A DNA stretch of 50,092 nucleotides from an uncultured Chthonomonas sp. (lineage in GTDB: Bacteria > Armatimonadota > Chthonomonadetes > Chthonomonadales > Chthonomonadaceae), in assembly GCA_903859705.1 (NCBI GenBank), contig CAIONQ010000067.1:1-50092 (forward strand), written 5' to 3'. The stretch's first letter is position 1; every line of letters starts with the position of its first letter. The position numbers were made by a program, and so were the translations under genes. The notes under the pieces are model-generated. The model had not been told where the DNA came from and did no database searches. It saw only the letters and a list, made by a program, of their open reading frames with translations. Shown piece by piece: positions 24,687 through 32,595 of this stretch.

Positions 24687-24744
24687 GGCTGTAACTGGCC
24701 TGGCGGACGCTGCTGAAATAGGATCGAAAGGACTAATCGCTTAT

Positions 24745-26034
24745 ATGATAGACAGGTACACAACAAAGGCTCTTAAAGACCTCTGGAGCCCGCAGAACAA
24801 GACCCAGAAGTGGTTGGATGTTGAGATTGCCGTTTGCGACGGGCTGGAGCACTTTGGCCATATTCCCGCAGGCACCACAGTAGCCATTCGCAACGGCGCA
24901 ACCTTCGATCTGGATCGTATGGCGGAGCTGGAGAAAGAAACGCGCCACGATGTGATGGCGTTTGTTAAGAACGTTGCCGAAAATCTTGGCCCGGAAGGCC
25001 GCTACGTACACTACGGCGTAACCTCTTACGATATTGTGGATACGGCGCTGGCATTGCTGCTGCGCGATGCCACCAACCAGATTATTGAGAGCGCAAAAGC
25101 CCTGCGAGAAGTGATTCGCCGCCGAGCACGCGAGCACCGCGATACGGTTATGATTGGCCGAACCCATGGTATTCACGCAGAGCCAATCACCTTCGGTTTT
25201 AAGCTGGCCACCTGGCTGGATGAGATGAACCGCAACATTGAGCGCCTGGAGCAAGCACGCACCAGTGTGGCCGTGGGCAAAATCTCTGGCGCGGTGGGCA
25301 CACACGCCAACATTGGCCCGGAAGTGGAAGAGTATGTTTGCAGCGGCCTGGGCCTGGGCGTTGCCCCCATCTCTACCCAGATTGTTACCCGCGATCGCCA
25401 TGCGCAGCTAATGAGCGCCCTCGCCATTCTTGCTGGCTCGCTGGAGAGGTTTGCAACCGAGATCCGCAACATGGCACGCACCGAAATTCGAGAAGTGCAA
25501 GAGTATTTTGCCGCAGGGCAAAAAGGCTCTTCGGCTATGCCGCACAAGCGCAACCCCTGGAACTCTGAAACGGTTACCGGGCTTGCCCGCGTGGTGCGCG
25601 GAAATCTGATACCGATGATTGAGAGCATGGCTACCTGGCATGAGCGAGACCTGACCAACAGCAGCGTAGAGCGCGTTATTCTGCCGGATACCACCATGCT
25701 TGTAGACTGGATGCTGAATAAGTTCACCAATATTCTGGATACGCTGATTGTGTACCCGGAGAACATGGAAAAGAACCTGAACCAGATGGGCGGCCTGGTG
25801 TGCTCCGAGCAGATTATGCTCTCGCTCATCGCCACCGGCCTTTCTCGTGAGGATGCCTACGGCGTGGCGCAGCGCAACGCGGCCAAAGCCTGGGATGGCG
25901 CGGGCTTCCGTGAAGCCATCGAATCCGATCCCATTGTCCAGGAGAGGCTTACCGCACAGGATATCGAACATGCCTTCGATATTCGGTACCACCTTAAGAA
26001 CCTGGATCACACATTTAAAGTGCTGGATATTTAG
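24745..26034 (+). CDS. purB: Adenylosuccinate lyase
   Basis: A 429-residue enzyme of the fumarase/aspartase superfamily acting twice in purine synthesis, on SAICAR and on adenylosuccinate. The superfamily signature GSSAMPHKRNP lies at 261-271, the catalytic His region IGRTHGIHAEPITFG has H141, and the N-terminus begins with MIDRYTTKALKDLWSPQNK as in other short bacterial PurB proteins. An AAAGGA site precedes the ATG. It follows kynB by 58 bases and probably shares its transcript, although purine synthesis has no direct link to the kyn genes. A strong terminator follows. Confidence 0.96.
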   Translation: MIDRYTTKALKDLWSPQNKTQKWLDVEIAVCDGLEHFGHIPAGTTVAIRNGATFDLDRMAELEKETRHDVMAFVKNVAENLGPEGRYVHYGVTSYDIVDTALALLLRDATNQIIESAKALREVIRRRAREHRDTVMIGRTHGIHAEPITFGFKLATWLDEMNRNIERLEQARTSVAVGKISGAVGTHANIGPEVEEYVCSGLGLGVAPISTQIVTRDRHAQLMSALAILAGSLERFATEIRNMARTEIREVQEYFAAGQKGSSAMPHKRNPWNSETVTGLARVVRGNLIPMIESMATWHERDLTNSSVERVILPDTTMLVDWMLNKFTNILDTLIVYPENMEKNLNQMGGLVCSEQIMLSLIATGLSREDAYGVAQRNAAKAWDGAGFREAIESDPIVQERLTAQDIEHAFDIRYHLKNLDHTFKVLDI

Positions 26035-26052
26035 TTACCAGCCAACAGAAAA

Positions 26053-26104
26053 TAAAAACCCGCCCTTCAACAGCCTATGGACTGTTGAAGGGCGGGTTTT
26101 TGTA
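26053..26104. terminator. Bidirectional terminator between purB and the Gfo/Idh gene
   Basis: A perfect 19-bp stem (AAAACCCGCCCTTCAACAG and its complement) around an eight-base loop, with A and T tracts on either side. It ends transcripts from both convergent genes. Confidence 0.95.
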
Positions 26105-26119
26105 TTTTAACTGCAGCCG

Positions 26120-27340
26120 TTACGCTGGCAGCGAATATCCGTTTTCGTAGGGTGGTTTAATCAGCTCGTTGGCCTCTGCATCCCCCACCACCTGCCAGGC
26201 AGCGGCATCCCAGCGCAGCTTGCGCTCCAACTTCAATGCCACATGTGCCAGGTTAAGTGCCGTGTGCATCGGCAGATGGTTTGCGAAGCTGCACGAGCAC
26301 TCGGTGCGGTTAAGAACGCCATCAATAAACTCGCGTTCATGCCCGGGCGAGGGCGGGGCCGCAACCGGGTACTCTTTGCCCACTACCAGATTGCCCTGTT
26401 TATCTAACACCTGGCACAGGCCGTAGTTGGCCAGCAGCGTGCCTTCGGTGCCATCAAACACTATTCCCAGCTTGCGCCCACCACCTGCTGCGCCAACACC
26501 AAAGTTGAAGCTGCTGGATTGCATCAGGGTCCAGGTCATCACCATATCCGGGAATTCCCACAGCACATCGAAGGTATCTGGCACATCGGCAATGCTGGAA
26601 GTGGCGTATCGGCCGCCCGCAGCCGTAACGGAGGTGGGGCAGCCAAGCTCCAGCGCCCAGAATGGCAGATCCACAATATGTGGGCCCAGCTCATGCAGCC
26701 AGCTATCCACATAATCTTTAAAGTAGCGGTGCATGCCATCTCTAAACCGGCCAATATTAAACGGCACGGCCGGTGCGGGGCCAATCCATGCATCCCAATC
26801 CAGCCCCTCCAGCGGGGTTTCATCTGCCGGGTTGCCCAGCCCCTCAGAGTTATCGTTCATGGCGCAGAAGTTACGAACGGCGGTAATTTTGCCCAGCGCA
26901 CCACTGCGCACCACATCCACACATTTGTGGTAGTTTTCCGTTGCATGAATCTGTGTGCCAACCTGCGTAATGCGGCCATATTTTGCCGCATACTCGGTCA
27001 TCAGCTTGCCCTCTGCCGGGAAGCGGCACATCGGCTTTTCGCAGTACACATCTTTGCCTGCGGCCAGCGCATCCAGAGTCATAAGTGTGTGCCAGTGGGG
27101 CGGGGTGGCTACAACAACAGCATCCACTGCCGGATCGGCAAGCAGATCTTTGTAATTGCGGTAACCCTTTGCTTTGCCACCAGTAAACTCGATGGCCCTA
27201 TCTATATGCGGCTGGTAAACATCGCATACGGCAACAATATCCACATCTTCAAAGGTGCTGAATGTTTTTACATGCGCGCCGAAACCACGCCCGGCAACAC
27301 CGATTACACCCAAACCAACCCGGCTATTTGCTCCACCCAT
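26120..27340 (-). CDS. Gfo/Idh/MocA-family NAD(P)-dependent oxidoreductase
   Basis: A 406-residue sugar-type dehydrogenase. The Rossmann motif GLGVIGVAGRGFGAHV opens the protein, followed by VDIVAVCDVYQPH, DAVVVATPPHWHTLMTLDALAAGKDVYCEKPM (the EKP lysine motif), and a C-terminal domain with WDAWIGPAP, WLHELGPHIVDLPFWALELG, as in the many cytoplasmic or exported oxidoreductases of Planctomycetes and Armatimonadota. No signal peptide is seen. The start at 27340 is preferred over the ATG ten codons earlier because GGGAG lies ten bases before it. Substrate unknown, probably a sugar or inositol derivative; no partner gene is in an obvious operon with it. Confidence 0.9.
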   Translation of the reverse strand: MGGANSRVGLGVIGVAGRGFGAHVKTFSTFEDVDIVAVCDVYQPHIDRAIEFTGGKAKGYRNYKDLLADPAVDAVVVATPPHWHTLMTLDALAAGKDVYCEKPMCRFPAEGKLMTEYAAKYGRITQVGTQIHATENYHKCVDVVRSGALGKITAVRNFCAMNDNSEGLGNPADETPLEGLDWDAWIGPAPAVPFNIGRFRDGMHRYFKDYVDSWLHELGPHIVDLPFWALELGCPTSVTAAGGRYATSSIADVPDTFDVLWEFPDMVMTWTLMQSSSFNFGVGAAGGGRKLGIVFDGTEGTLLANYGLCQVLDKQGNLVVGKEYPVAAPPSPGHEREFIDGVLNRTECSCSFANHLPMHTALNLAHVALKLERKLRWDAAAWQVVGDAEANELIKPPYENGYSLPA

Positions 27341-27442
27341 ATCAGTTTCACTCCCGGCCACAGATTGCATAAAACCGAAGTAAATTGCCGTTAACCGGGA
27401 GCTTTTTCCTGCCGCATTTAATTGAGATGCGCAATCTAGAGG

Positions 27443-29446
27443 CTATTGGTTCTCGAGAGCGGCTGCCGCCATGCGGCCACTAAACGGTCCACCAAGCTGT
27501 TCCCACATAGGCCCGGCAAAAAATCTGCCGAACCGAACCACTGTTTCCAGGCGGTGAAGAGCGCCGTTGGCATTAATTGCCTCTATAGAGCCAAGCTGCC
27601 TGGCAAATTGATCCAGATCGGTACGCAGTATTCCAGAACCCCACAGTGGAGTATTGGGCCCAGCCCCCTGCATAACAGTTATATACAGGGTAGACATATC
27701 TGGCCAGGCATCCAGAACAAAGTTGCCCGGTATGCGCCGAAACCCTGTGAGCGTAAACTCAGATCCATCTTCTGCACGCAGGTGAAGCCGGTACTGCATC
27801 TGCCTGGCAGCAGCTTCTGCGCCTTCAGGTTGATACAGCCGAAATCTACCGTGAACCACTTTCAGCACCCCGGGAGCGAGGCATGCAGCCGTTACGGCGC
27901 CCGTAATTCTGGCTTCATATTCAGAATCCGAAAGCATGCTATCCAGGCAATCAGTTTCAATGGTTAGTTCAAATAAAATGGCACCGCCAGATGCCTGGCC
28001 TTCCGCCGCCGCCGCCTCATAATCAAGGCCTCGGCCATGCGCAACATAGCCCTGCATCCGTTCATTATATCTTACGCCAGCGCGTGGCCTGTCTCCGGCC
28101 ACATCGCCCGATACATCCGCTTCGCAGTTCAGTTTCCAGCCCCTTTCCGCAGTCATCAGAGCGCATGCGCGTTCTGCCAACCCACACACCGTTAGAAACG
28201 GATCTGTGTTAACAGAACATGGCAATATCGATTCATCCAGCACATAAAGGCCCGGATACACCCTGTTACCGGCCGTAGAGGCAAACACCTGGCCGCGGTC
28301 ATTCACCGCACCATCCGAAGCATCATCTGCCATAGCACACCCACCAGAGGCGAGGAACGCTACCTGCACATCCGGGGCATTCACACCATCTGTGTTGCAT
28401 CCTGCTTCACCCGGCACCGAGATAACCGGCCAGCCAAACACATTTTGAATCGCGCAATCACCAGAACGCCGCACAGCTTCTGGAGCATCCATTATAACTG
28501 TGGACTTGCGCAAAAAATCACATACTCCCCCATTTAAGACCGTTTCAATGTCCCCTGTTGTTCCGGTTTGCGGGAGATAATCTCGATTTTCGCTGCCACT
28601 TCTCCCACCAGATTCGGCATTCCGCTGTGAAATATCGCTTCCCTGCGATAGCTGCTTTACTATCCCCGGCCACAGCCAGGGCTCTGCAGGTTCGGCGCGG
28701 CCGGGGCCATTTCCAAGCGTGGGAGAGGTTATTAGCCCCTTAGAGCGTGAGCGCGAAAGCAACTGGGTGCTGCCAGTTACCCCCGCAGCCAGCACAACCA
28801 GGTTTGCCTGAACACAAAACAGGCCATGGCCAGCCCCATCTTCATTAGAGTTTGCGGCACGGTATACAACCTGCCACCGGCCAGAATCCTGAAAGATATA
28901 CTGAACATCGGCCCCTGTAAGCAGGGAAGCGCCGCAACTTGCGGCGGCAGCCAGGTAAGTATGCTTTAAGCTGTTAGGCTCCGCCACAAGCCACCCGTCC
29001 TCACTACGGTTTCGCAATGCCCCAAAGCAGCTCAACGCCCTCTGCATGGCACTTATAAGGCTGCCATCACGATCGCCACGTATAGCGCTGGGCCACCGGG
29101 CATCGGCAAGCGTTTCTGCAGATGGAAAACACAAAGGGTGAGGTGTAAGCAGGCTGGTACCACCCAGACCACAGGTACTCACGATGCATAAATCAGAGCA
29201 AAGGTGCATCTCCAACAGGCCACCGTAGCCAGGCACGTGGTCTCCTGAACTACCAGCACGGCTGGCAGCCCCATCAAAATCCGAAGGCTGGCCCGAATCG
29301 TCGTACTCCATTCCACGTTCCAACAGGCAAACAGAGAGCCCGGCACTCGCCAGCCGATAAGCCGCAACGCTTCCTCCGCAGCCAGAACCAATAACCACGG
29401 CAGTATAAGCAGACGCAATCTCAGCTACAGACCTGGAAATTTTCAA
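27443..29446 (-). CDS. GMC-type flavoprotein with altered active site and extra C-terminal domain
   Basis: A 667-residue protein. The N-terminal FAD-binding half is clear: VVIGSGCGGSVAAYRLASAGLSVCLLERG (dinucleotide fold), then STCGLGGTSLL, VVLAAGVTGSTQLL and the closing YPGLYVLDESILP with VCGLAERACALM, as in cholesterol-oxidase-like enzymes. The usual HPLGGC motif reads LASGGC, so the active-site His is gone. The middle (about 245-300) is a Ser/Gly/Asn-rich stretch in place of the normal substrate-domain sheet. From about 450 a beta-rich domain (MQGYVAHGRGLDYEA to LYITVMQGAGPNTPLWGSGI) follows; a similar unit is found in GMC proteins fused to hydrolases. Start is TTG with AGGA sites upstream. 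Catalytic activity is doubtful; the function is unknown. Confidence 0.72.
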   Translation of the reverse strand: MKISRSVAEIASAYTAVVIGSGCGGSVAAYRLASAGLSVCLLERGMEYDDSGQPSDFDGAASRAGSSGDHVPGYGGLLEMHLCSDLCIVSTCGLGGTSLLTPHPLCFPSAETLADARWPSAIRGDRDGSLISAMQRALSCFGALRNRSEDGWLVAEPNSLKHTYLAAAASCGASLLTGADVQYIFQDSGRWQVVYRAANSNEDGAGHGLFCVQANLVVLAAGVTGSTQLLSRSRSKGLITSPTLGNGPGRAEPAEPWLWPGIVKQLSQGSDISQRNAESGGRSGSENRDYLPQTGTTGDIETVLNGGVCDFLRKSTVIMDAPEAVRRSGDCAIQNVFGWPVISVPGEAGCNTDGVNAPDVQVAFLASGGCAMADDASDGAVNDRGQVFASTAGNRVYPGLYVLDESILPCSVNTDPFLTVCGLAERACALMTAERGWKLNCEADVSGDVAGDRPRAGVRYNERMQGYVAHGRGLDYEAAAAEGQASGGAILFELTIETDCLDSMLSDSEYEARITGAVTAACLAPGVLKVVHGRFRLYQPEGAEAAARQMQYRLHLRAEDGSEFTLTGFRRIPGNFVLDAWPDMSTLYITVMQGAGPNTPLWGSGILRTDLDQFARQLGSIEAINANGALHRLETVVRFGRFFAGPMWEQLGGPFSGRMAAAALENQ

Positions 29447-29632
29447 GTTCCTATTCCTTTCCGACAGTCAAAACCTGCACAACTGGCTCCGGCAAACAAC
29501 ATAACGCCAGTTGGCCCTCAATAAAATAACAGCACAGCAAACCACAAGAGCCTGCGAGCACAAGTTCCGGCCCGTGCCCGCCGCTCTCAGAAACCCAGAG
29601 GGTCCTCCACACAACATCAGTATATAAAGAAC

Positions 29633-29663
29633 AGCGTTACAAAATCCGTTATAAAGCGTGCCA
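29633..29663. repeat. GTTACAAAA module, copy 1
   Basis: CGTTACAAAATCCGTTATAAA followed by GCGTGCCA: two CGTTA-type direct repeats 12 bp apart. It matches 30051-30081 at most positions. Confidence 0.6.
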
Positions 29664-29863
29664 TTTTCAGGCAGCATCTGGTGTACTTTCGTAAAGACAC
29701 CACTGAGCTGGGTTTGCATTTTATCCCTTGAGGGCCAGAGCAGCCACAAACCCATTCCAACGCTTACCGCTACCCATCCGGTAGGCGCTTCCCCCCAAAA
29801 AACCACCTCCGCGCGGAATGGCGCCTCGCTCCCTACCTCTAAGCGAAGCGTCCTCTCTTTCTG

Positions 29864-29894
29864 AAAAAACTGGCCCACAGAAATCTGTGGGCCA
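29864..29894 (-). terminator. Strong intrinsic terminator, minus strand
   Basis: Read on the minus strand, TGGCCCACAG pairs with CTGTGGGCCA around an ATTT loop, followed by GTTTTTTC. It could end the glycosyltransferase transcript or a separate short RNA from 29895-30146. Confidence 0.88.
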
Positions 29895-30050
29895 AAAGCG
29901 CTCTCTGCGCAAACGATGATAAAACATGCCTGTGCTTACGGTTGCTGCCGGACGCACCAACCAAACCTGTTGCCAGCCGAGTAGAACAGCATCAGGACCG
30001 CGCTATCGGCAATTGGCAGCAGGTCAGCACAATTTGAGTGTATCAGAAGC

Positions 30051-30081
30051 AACGTTACAAAAAGCGTTACAAATTGTGCCA
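30051..30081. repeat. GTTACAAAA module, copy 2
   Basis: CGTTACAAAAAGCGTTACAAA followed by TTGTGCCA: the two CGTTACAAA direct repeats are 12 bp apart here too. About 418 bp from copy 1, same orientation. Confidence 0.6.
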
Positions 30082-30146
30082 ATTATGATTTTATTTTTAT
30101 TCTCTGGCGGCTGATATGCGCACCACAGATGCAGTTTCGGCGGGGA

Positions 30147-31451
30147 TTACTCCCTATCGGTGCGCTGCCACGCAGTTACGGGCTTAAACACAAGCACGGT
30201 TAGCTTAACGGCCAGCTTCCAGAGAATATAAGCAGGGGCAAACAGCAGTGCACGAGAGATTGTTCGGGGTATTCCGGCGGTTTTAAGCCCCATAAGTACG
30301 TACATACCATGCAGCAAAAGCAGCGAAAAGCTCGCCCCAAATGCAGCCTGAGTGCCATCCGTTGGCCACCGAAGGCTTGCAGCCGCACTTAGCCCTGCAA
30401 CAAGCAGGTTTAAGGCAGTTAATTCAGCCAGGCCAGGAGTAAGCAGATCCAGAGCGCGATCTTTTAGCCGATTATCTTTACAATACAACCCCATGCGATA
30501 CAGTTGCGGAGCCCGAGAGATCAGCCGGAATCTTCCAGCCTCCCAACGCCTGCGCTGGCGTACTGCCGCCCCGGCCGTTGCCGGCATCTCTGCCCACAAC
30601 AGCGCACGAGGGTCAAAGGCAACTCGAAAGCCCTTTTCGGCAAGCTGAAGCGAATACTCCAGATCCTCGGTGAGTGCGTTGCCATCCCACTTCACGGACT
30701 GTAGGACCGAACGGTGCAAACACATGCCGCTGCCCTTCAAGGTTTCTGAAAGGCCAAGCCGCTCTCGGCCAAGTGGCTTTATGTAGTGCACCAGCGCAAG
30801 TGCACAGCACATAAGCCGCGTACGCCAGCTTGCTTCCGGGTTTAAGATGGAGTAACACCCCTGGATGGCAGTTTCGCCATCCTGTATGCGCACTGCAAAC
30901 CGCTCCAGCATGGCGGGGTGCACAATACAATCTGCATCTACTATAACTGCTGCATCCCACGGGTAGTAGTTTAGCCCGGCAGGCAGTTCAACGGGCGCCA
31001 CCGATTCAGGATTCAATAACGACTCAAAAACATCATGCAGCAGCCAGCTCTTTCCTACCCTGCCAGCATCTGTTCTAATCGCAACGTCACATCCAGCGGC
31101 TTTTGCTATTGCTGCAGTTCTATCTGTACAATTATCTGCCGCAACAACTATCCGAAACTGCGTATGCTTAACTGTACTGCTTTGCAGTGCGGATACCGCC
31201 CTTCCAATTAGCAGCTCTTCGTTATGTGCCGGAATTACCACAAGCAGATGTGGGGTACATTCCACACTATCGGCAAGGCATTCTGCCTCTGCAGCGATAT
31301 CGCGTAAAAAGGGAGAGGCATTGAAGGCACCGATTCGCGCCGTTATTGCAGACCCCAACAAACGCCATTGCAGATACTGAAAGATGGCGCAGAGGAATAT
31401 GAGAATCGAAAGCAGCCACAACGCTGCAGGCTGAGTAAGGTGGAAATGCAT
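30147..31451 (-). CDS. Membrane glycosyltransferase, family 2
   Basis: A 434-residue GT-A fold enzyme. One N-terminal membrane helix (about 10-26) precedes the catalytic domain with VVIPAHNEE, AADNCTDRTAAIA, the DAD metal motif at 172-174 (VIVDADC), the acceptor TED at 261-263 and QRRRW at 299-303, the set found in processive or membrane GT2 enzymes of the cellulose/hyaluronan/poly-GlcNAc synthase type. The C-terminal part has about three more membrane segments (TALNLLVAGLSAAASL, FSLLLLHGMYVLMGL, LLFAPAYILWKLAVKL). It lies alone, divergent from the exported Ig-like gene. Product unknown; it might make a surface glycan or a glycolipid. The ribosome site is weak. Confidence 0.87.
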   Translation of the reverse strand: MHFHLTQPAALWLLSILIFLCAIFQYLQWRLLGSAITARIGAFNASPFLRDIAAEAECLADSVECTPHLLVVIPAHNEELLIGRAVSALQSSTVKHTQFRIVVAADNCTDRTAAIAKAAGCDVAIRTDAGRVGKSWLLHDVFESLLNPESVAPVELPAGLNYYPWDAAVIVDADCIVHPAMLERFAVRIQDGETAIQGCYSILNPEASWRTRLMCCALALVHYIKPLGRERLGLSETLKGSGMCLHRSVLQSVKWDGNALTEDLEYSLQLAEKGFRVAFDPRALLWAEMPATAGAAVRQRRRWEAGRFRLISRAPQLYRMGLYCKDNRLKDRALDLLTPGLAELTALNLLVAGLSAAASLRWPTDGTQAAFGASFSLLLLHGMYVLMGLKTAGIPRTISRALLFAPAYILWKLAVKLTVLVFKPVTAWQRTDRE

Positions 31452-31484
31452 GGGTTAACGCACTGTCTGGGAATAGCACACCGG

Positions 31485-31493
31485 TGGTACAAT
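31485..31493 (+). promoter_or_regulatory. Extended -10 promoter of the exported Ig-like gene
   Basis: TGGTACAAT gives a 5/6 -10 with the TGN extension and no clear -35. Transcription would start near 31500. Confidence 0.4.
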
Positions 31494-31580
31494 GGAAACC
31501 GGATTGATCGACTGATGAGTTTGTATGATGCCGGCCAGGCCGGAAACGCGCGGAAGACACTATCTGCACAACACGCACCT

Positions 31581-32594
31581 ATGATCGTACCCGTTAACAC
31601 ACAGATTACCAACCTGTTTACAGCATTCCGTGCGTGCATATTAACGTGCGCCGCACTCGTGCTGTTGCCCGGTGGTGCTCCCTCTGCTCAGGTAACCGTT
31701 TCCACACCGACTGTAGTTGCGGCCACAGCTGGCACCGAAAGTTATCGTCTTCGGTTTGAAAACATCCAATACGGCCGGGTGGAAGTGAGCCTTGATGCGG
31801 GCAAAACTTACTTGCTGATAGGCCGCGTTACGCACGCAGCGGCGATTTTTGCTCAGGAAAAAGCCACCGATCCAGGCGGGGTTGTGCTGCGTAGTTCTGC
31901 CGAGGGCATCGCCTTTTCTGGCCCAACAGGGCAGGTTTTAAAGTTGAGGCCTCAGCCGCCAACAGGTGCGCGCACAGGGCCGCAGGCCAAGAGTGCAGAC
32001 AAAGAATCTGAGATAGTTACCAGCATCTCTGCGCAGCGCGGGCTCTGGAGCAAATTTCTGGCGCCTGCTGGAAGTGCCGTGCAACTGCAGATGGATGGCC
32101 ATGAGCCTGGCCCCTTCCCGGATGGATACACCATGCAGGCTGGCGACCGTTACCTGGTTACCGTTGCACTGCCTTTGCCGGCCCCACCCATTGGTGTTGG
32201 GCTTCCACCCCAAACTGAGCAGGAGCGCAAAATCCAGTATGCACATGCCTTAAGAGCGCAGTTTGAAAGCATGGCGGCAGAGTATAAAGAAACAGTTGTT
32301 TCAAGAGCCCTTGCCGAAAAGCGCAAAGTGGTGGCTGGCACCCTTACCCTGCGACCAGGCATAGCACCGGATGAGCCAGATCCTGTTACTGCAGTTACCT
32401 ACGCTGTGGATGAATTGCCCGTGTGCGCACGCACAACGCCGCCCTATCTGTTTGCCTGGGATACTACCTCGGTAAGCGATGGGGAACATGTGATAGAGGT
32501 GCGCGCACTGAGCGCAGCAGGAACAGTGATTACCCACACAAGATATCTGGTGGTGATTAAAAACACAAAAGATCCCGTGCCCACACAGCCCTGA
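31581..32594 (+). CDS. Exported protein with C-terminal Ig-like unit, function unknown
   Basis: A 337-residue protein with an export signal (AFRACILTCAALVLLPGG, cleavage near APSAQ). The mature N-terminal part contains RFENIQYGRVEVSLDAGKTYLLIGRV, suggesting a beta-sandwich; a Pro-rich stretch and a helical segment (QERKIQYAHALRAQFESM) follow. The C-terminal 70 residues with PPYLFAWDTTSVSDGEHVIEVRALSAAGTVI form an Ig-like unit very like the one inside the deacetylase at 13134-14972. I do not recognise the rest. ATG 31581 is chosen because it opens the signal peptide; an in-frame ATG at 31515 is nearer the predicted promoter. Neither has a ribosome site. Its stop is one base from the stop of radA. 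Confidence 0.72.
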   Translation: MIVPVNTQITNLFTAFRACILTCAALVLLPGGAPSAQVTVSTPTVVAATAGTESYRLRFENIQYGRVEVSLDAGKTYLLIGRVTHAAAIFAQEKATDPGGVVLRSSAEGIAFSGPTGQVLKLRPQPPTGARTGPQAKSADKESEIVTSISAQRGLWSKFLAPAGSAVQLQMDGHEPGPFPDGYTMQAGDRYLVTVALPLPAPPIGVGLPPQTEQERKIQYAHALRAQFESMAAEYKETVVSRALAEKRKVVAGTLTLRPGIAPDEPDPVTAVTYAVDELPVCARTTPPYLFAWDTTSVSDGEHVIEVRALSAAGTVITHTRYLVVIKNTKDPVPTQP

Positions 32595-32595
32595 A

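Larger units (their letters stand above)
29447..30146. other. Intergenic gap with repeat modules and an orphan terminator, 0.7 kb
   Basis: No convincing gene. It contains two copies of a 31-bp module (29633-29663, 30051-30081), a strong minus-strand terminator (29864-29894) and, at about 29800-29850, a fragment related to the repeat region at 18073-18146 and to the CTAAGCG(A/C)AGCGTCCT end of the 161-bp repeat. The terminator is about 250 bases beyond the stop of the glycosyltransferase gene, leaving room for a small RNA. Confidence 0.5.

Noticed and set aside
29468-29878. Minus-strand 136-codon frame upstream of the flavoprotein
   Set aside because: Runs through repeat-related DNA and begins next to a terminator; no ribosome site or domain.
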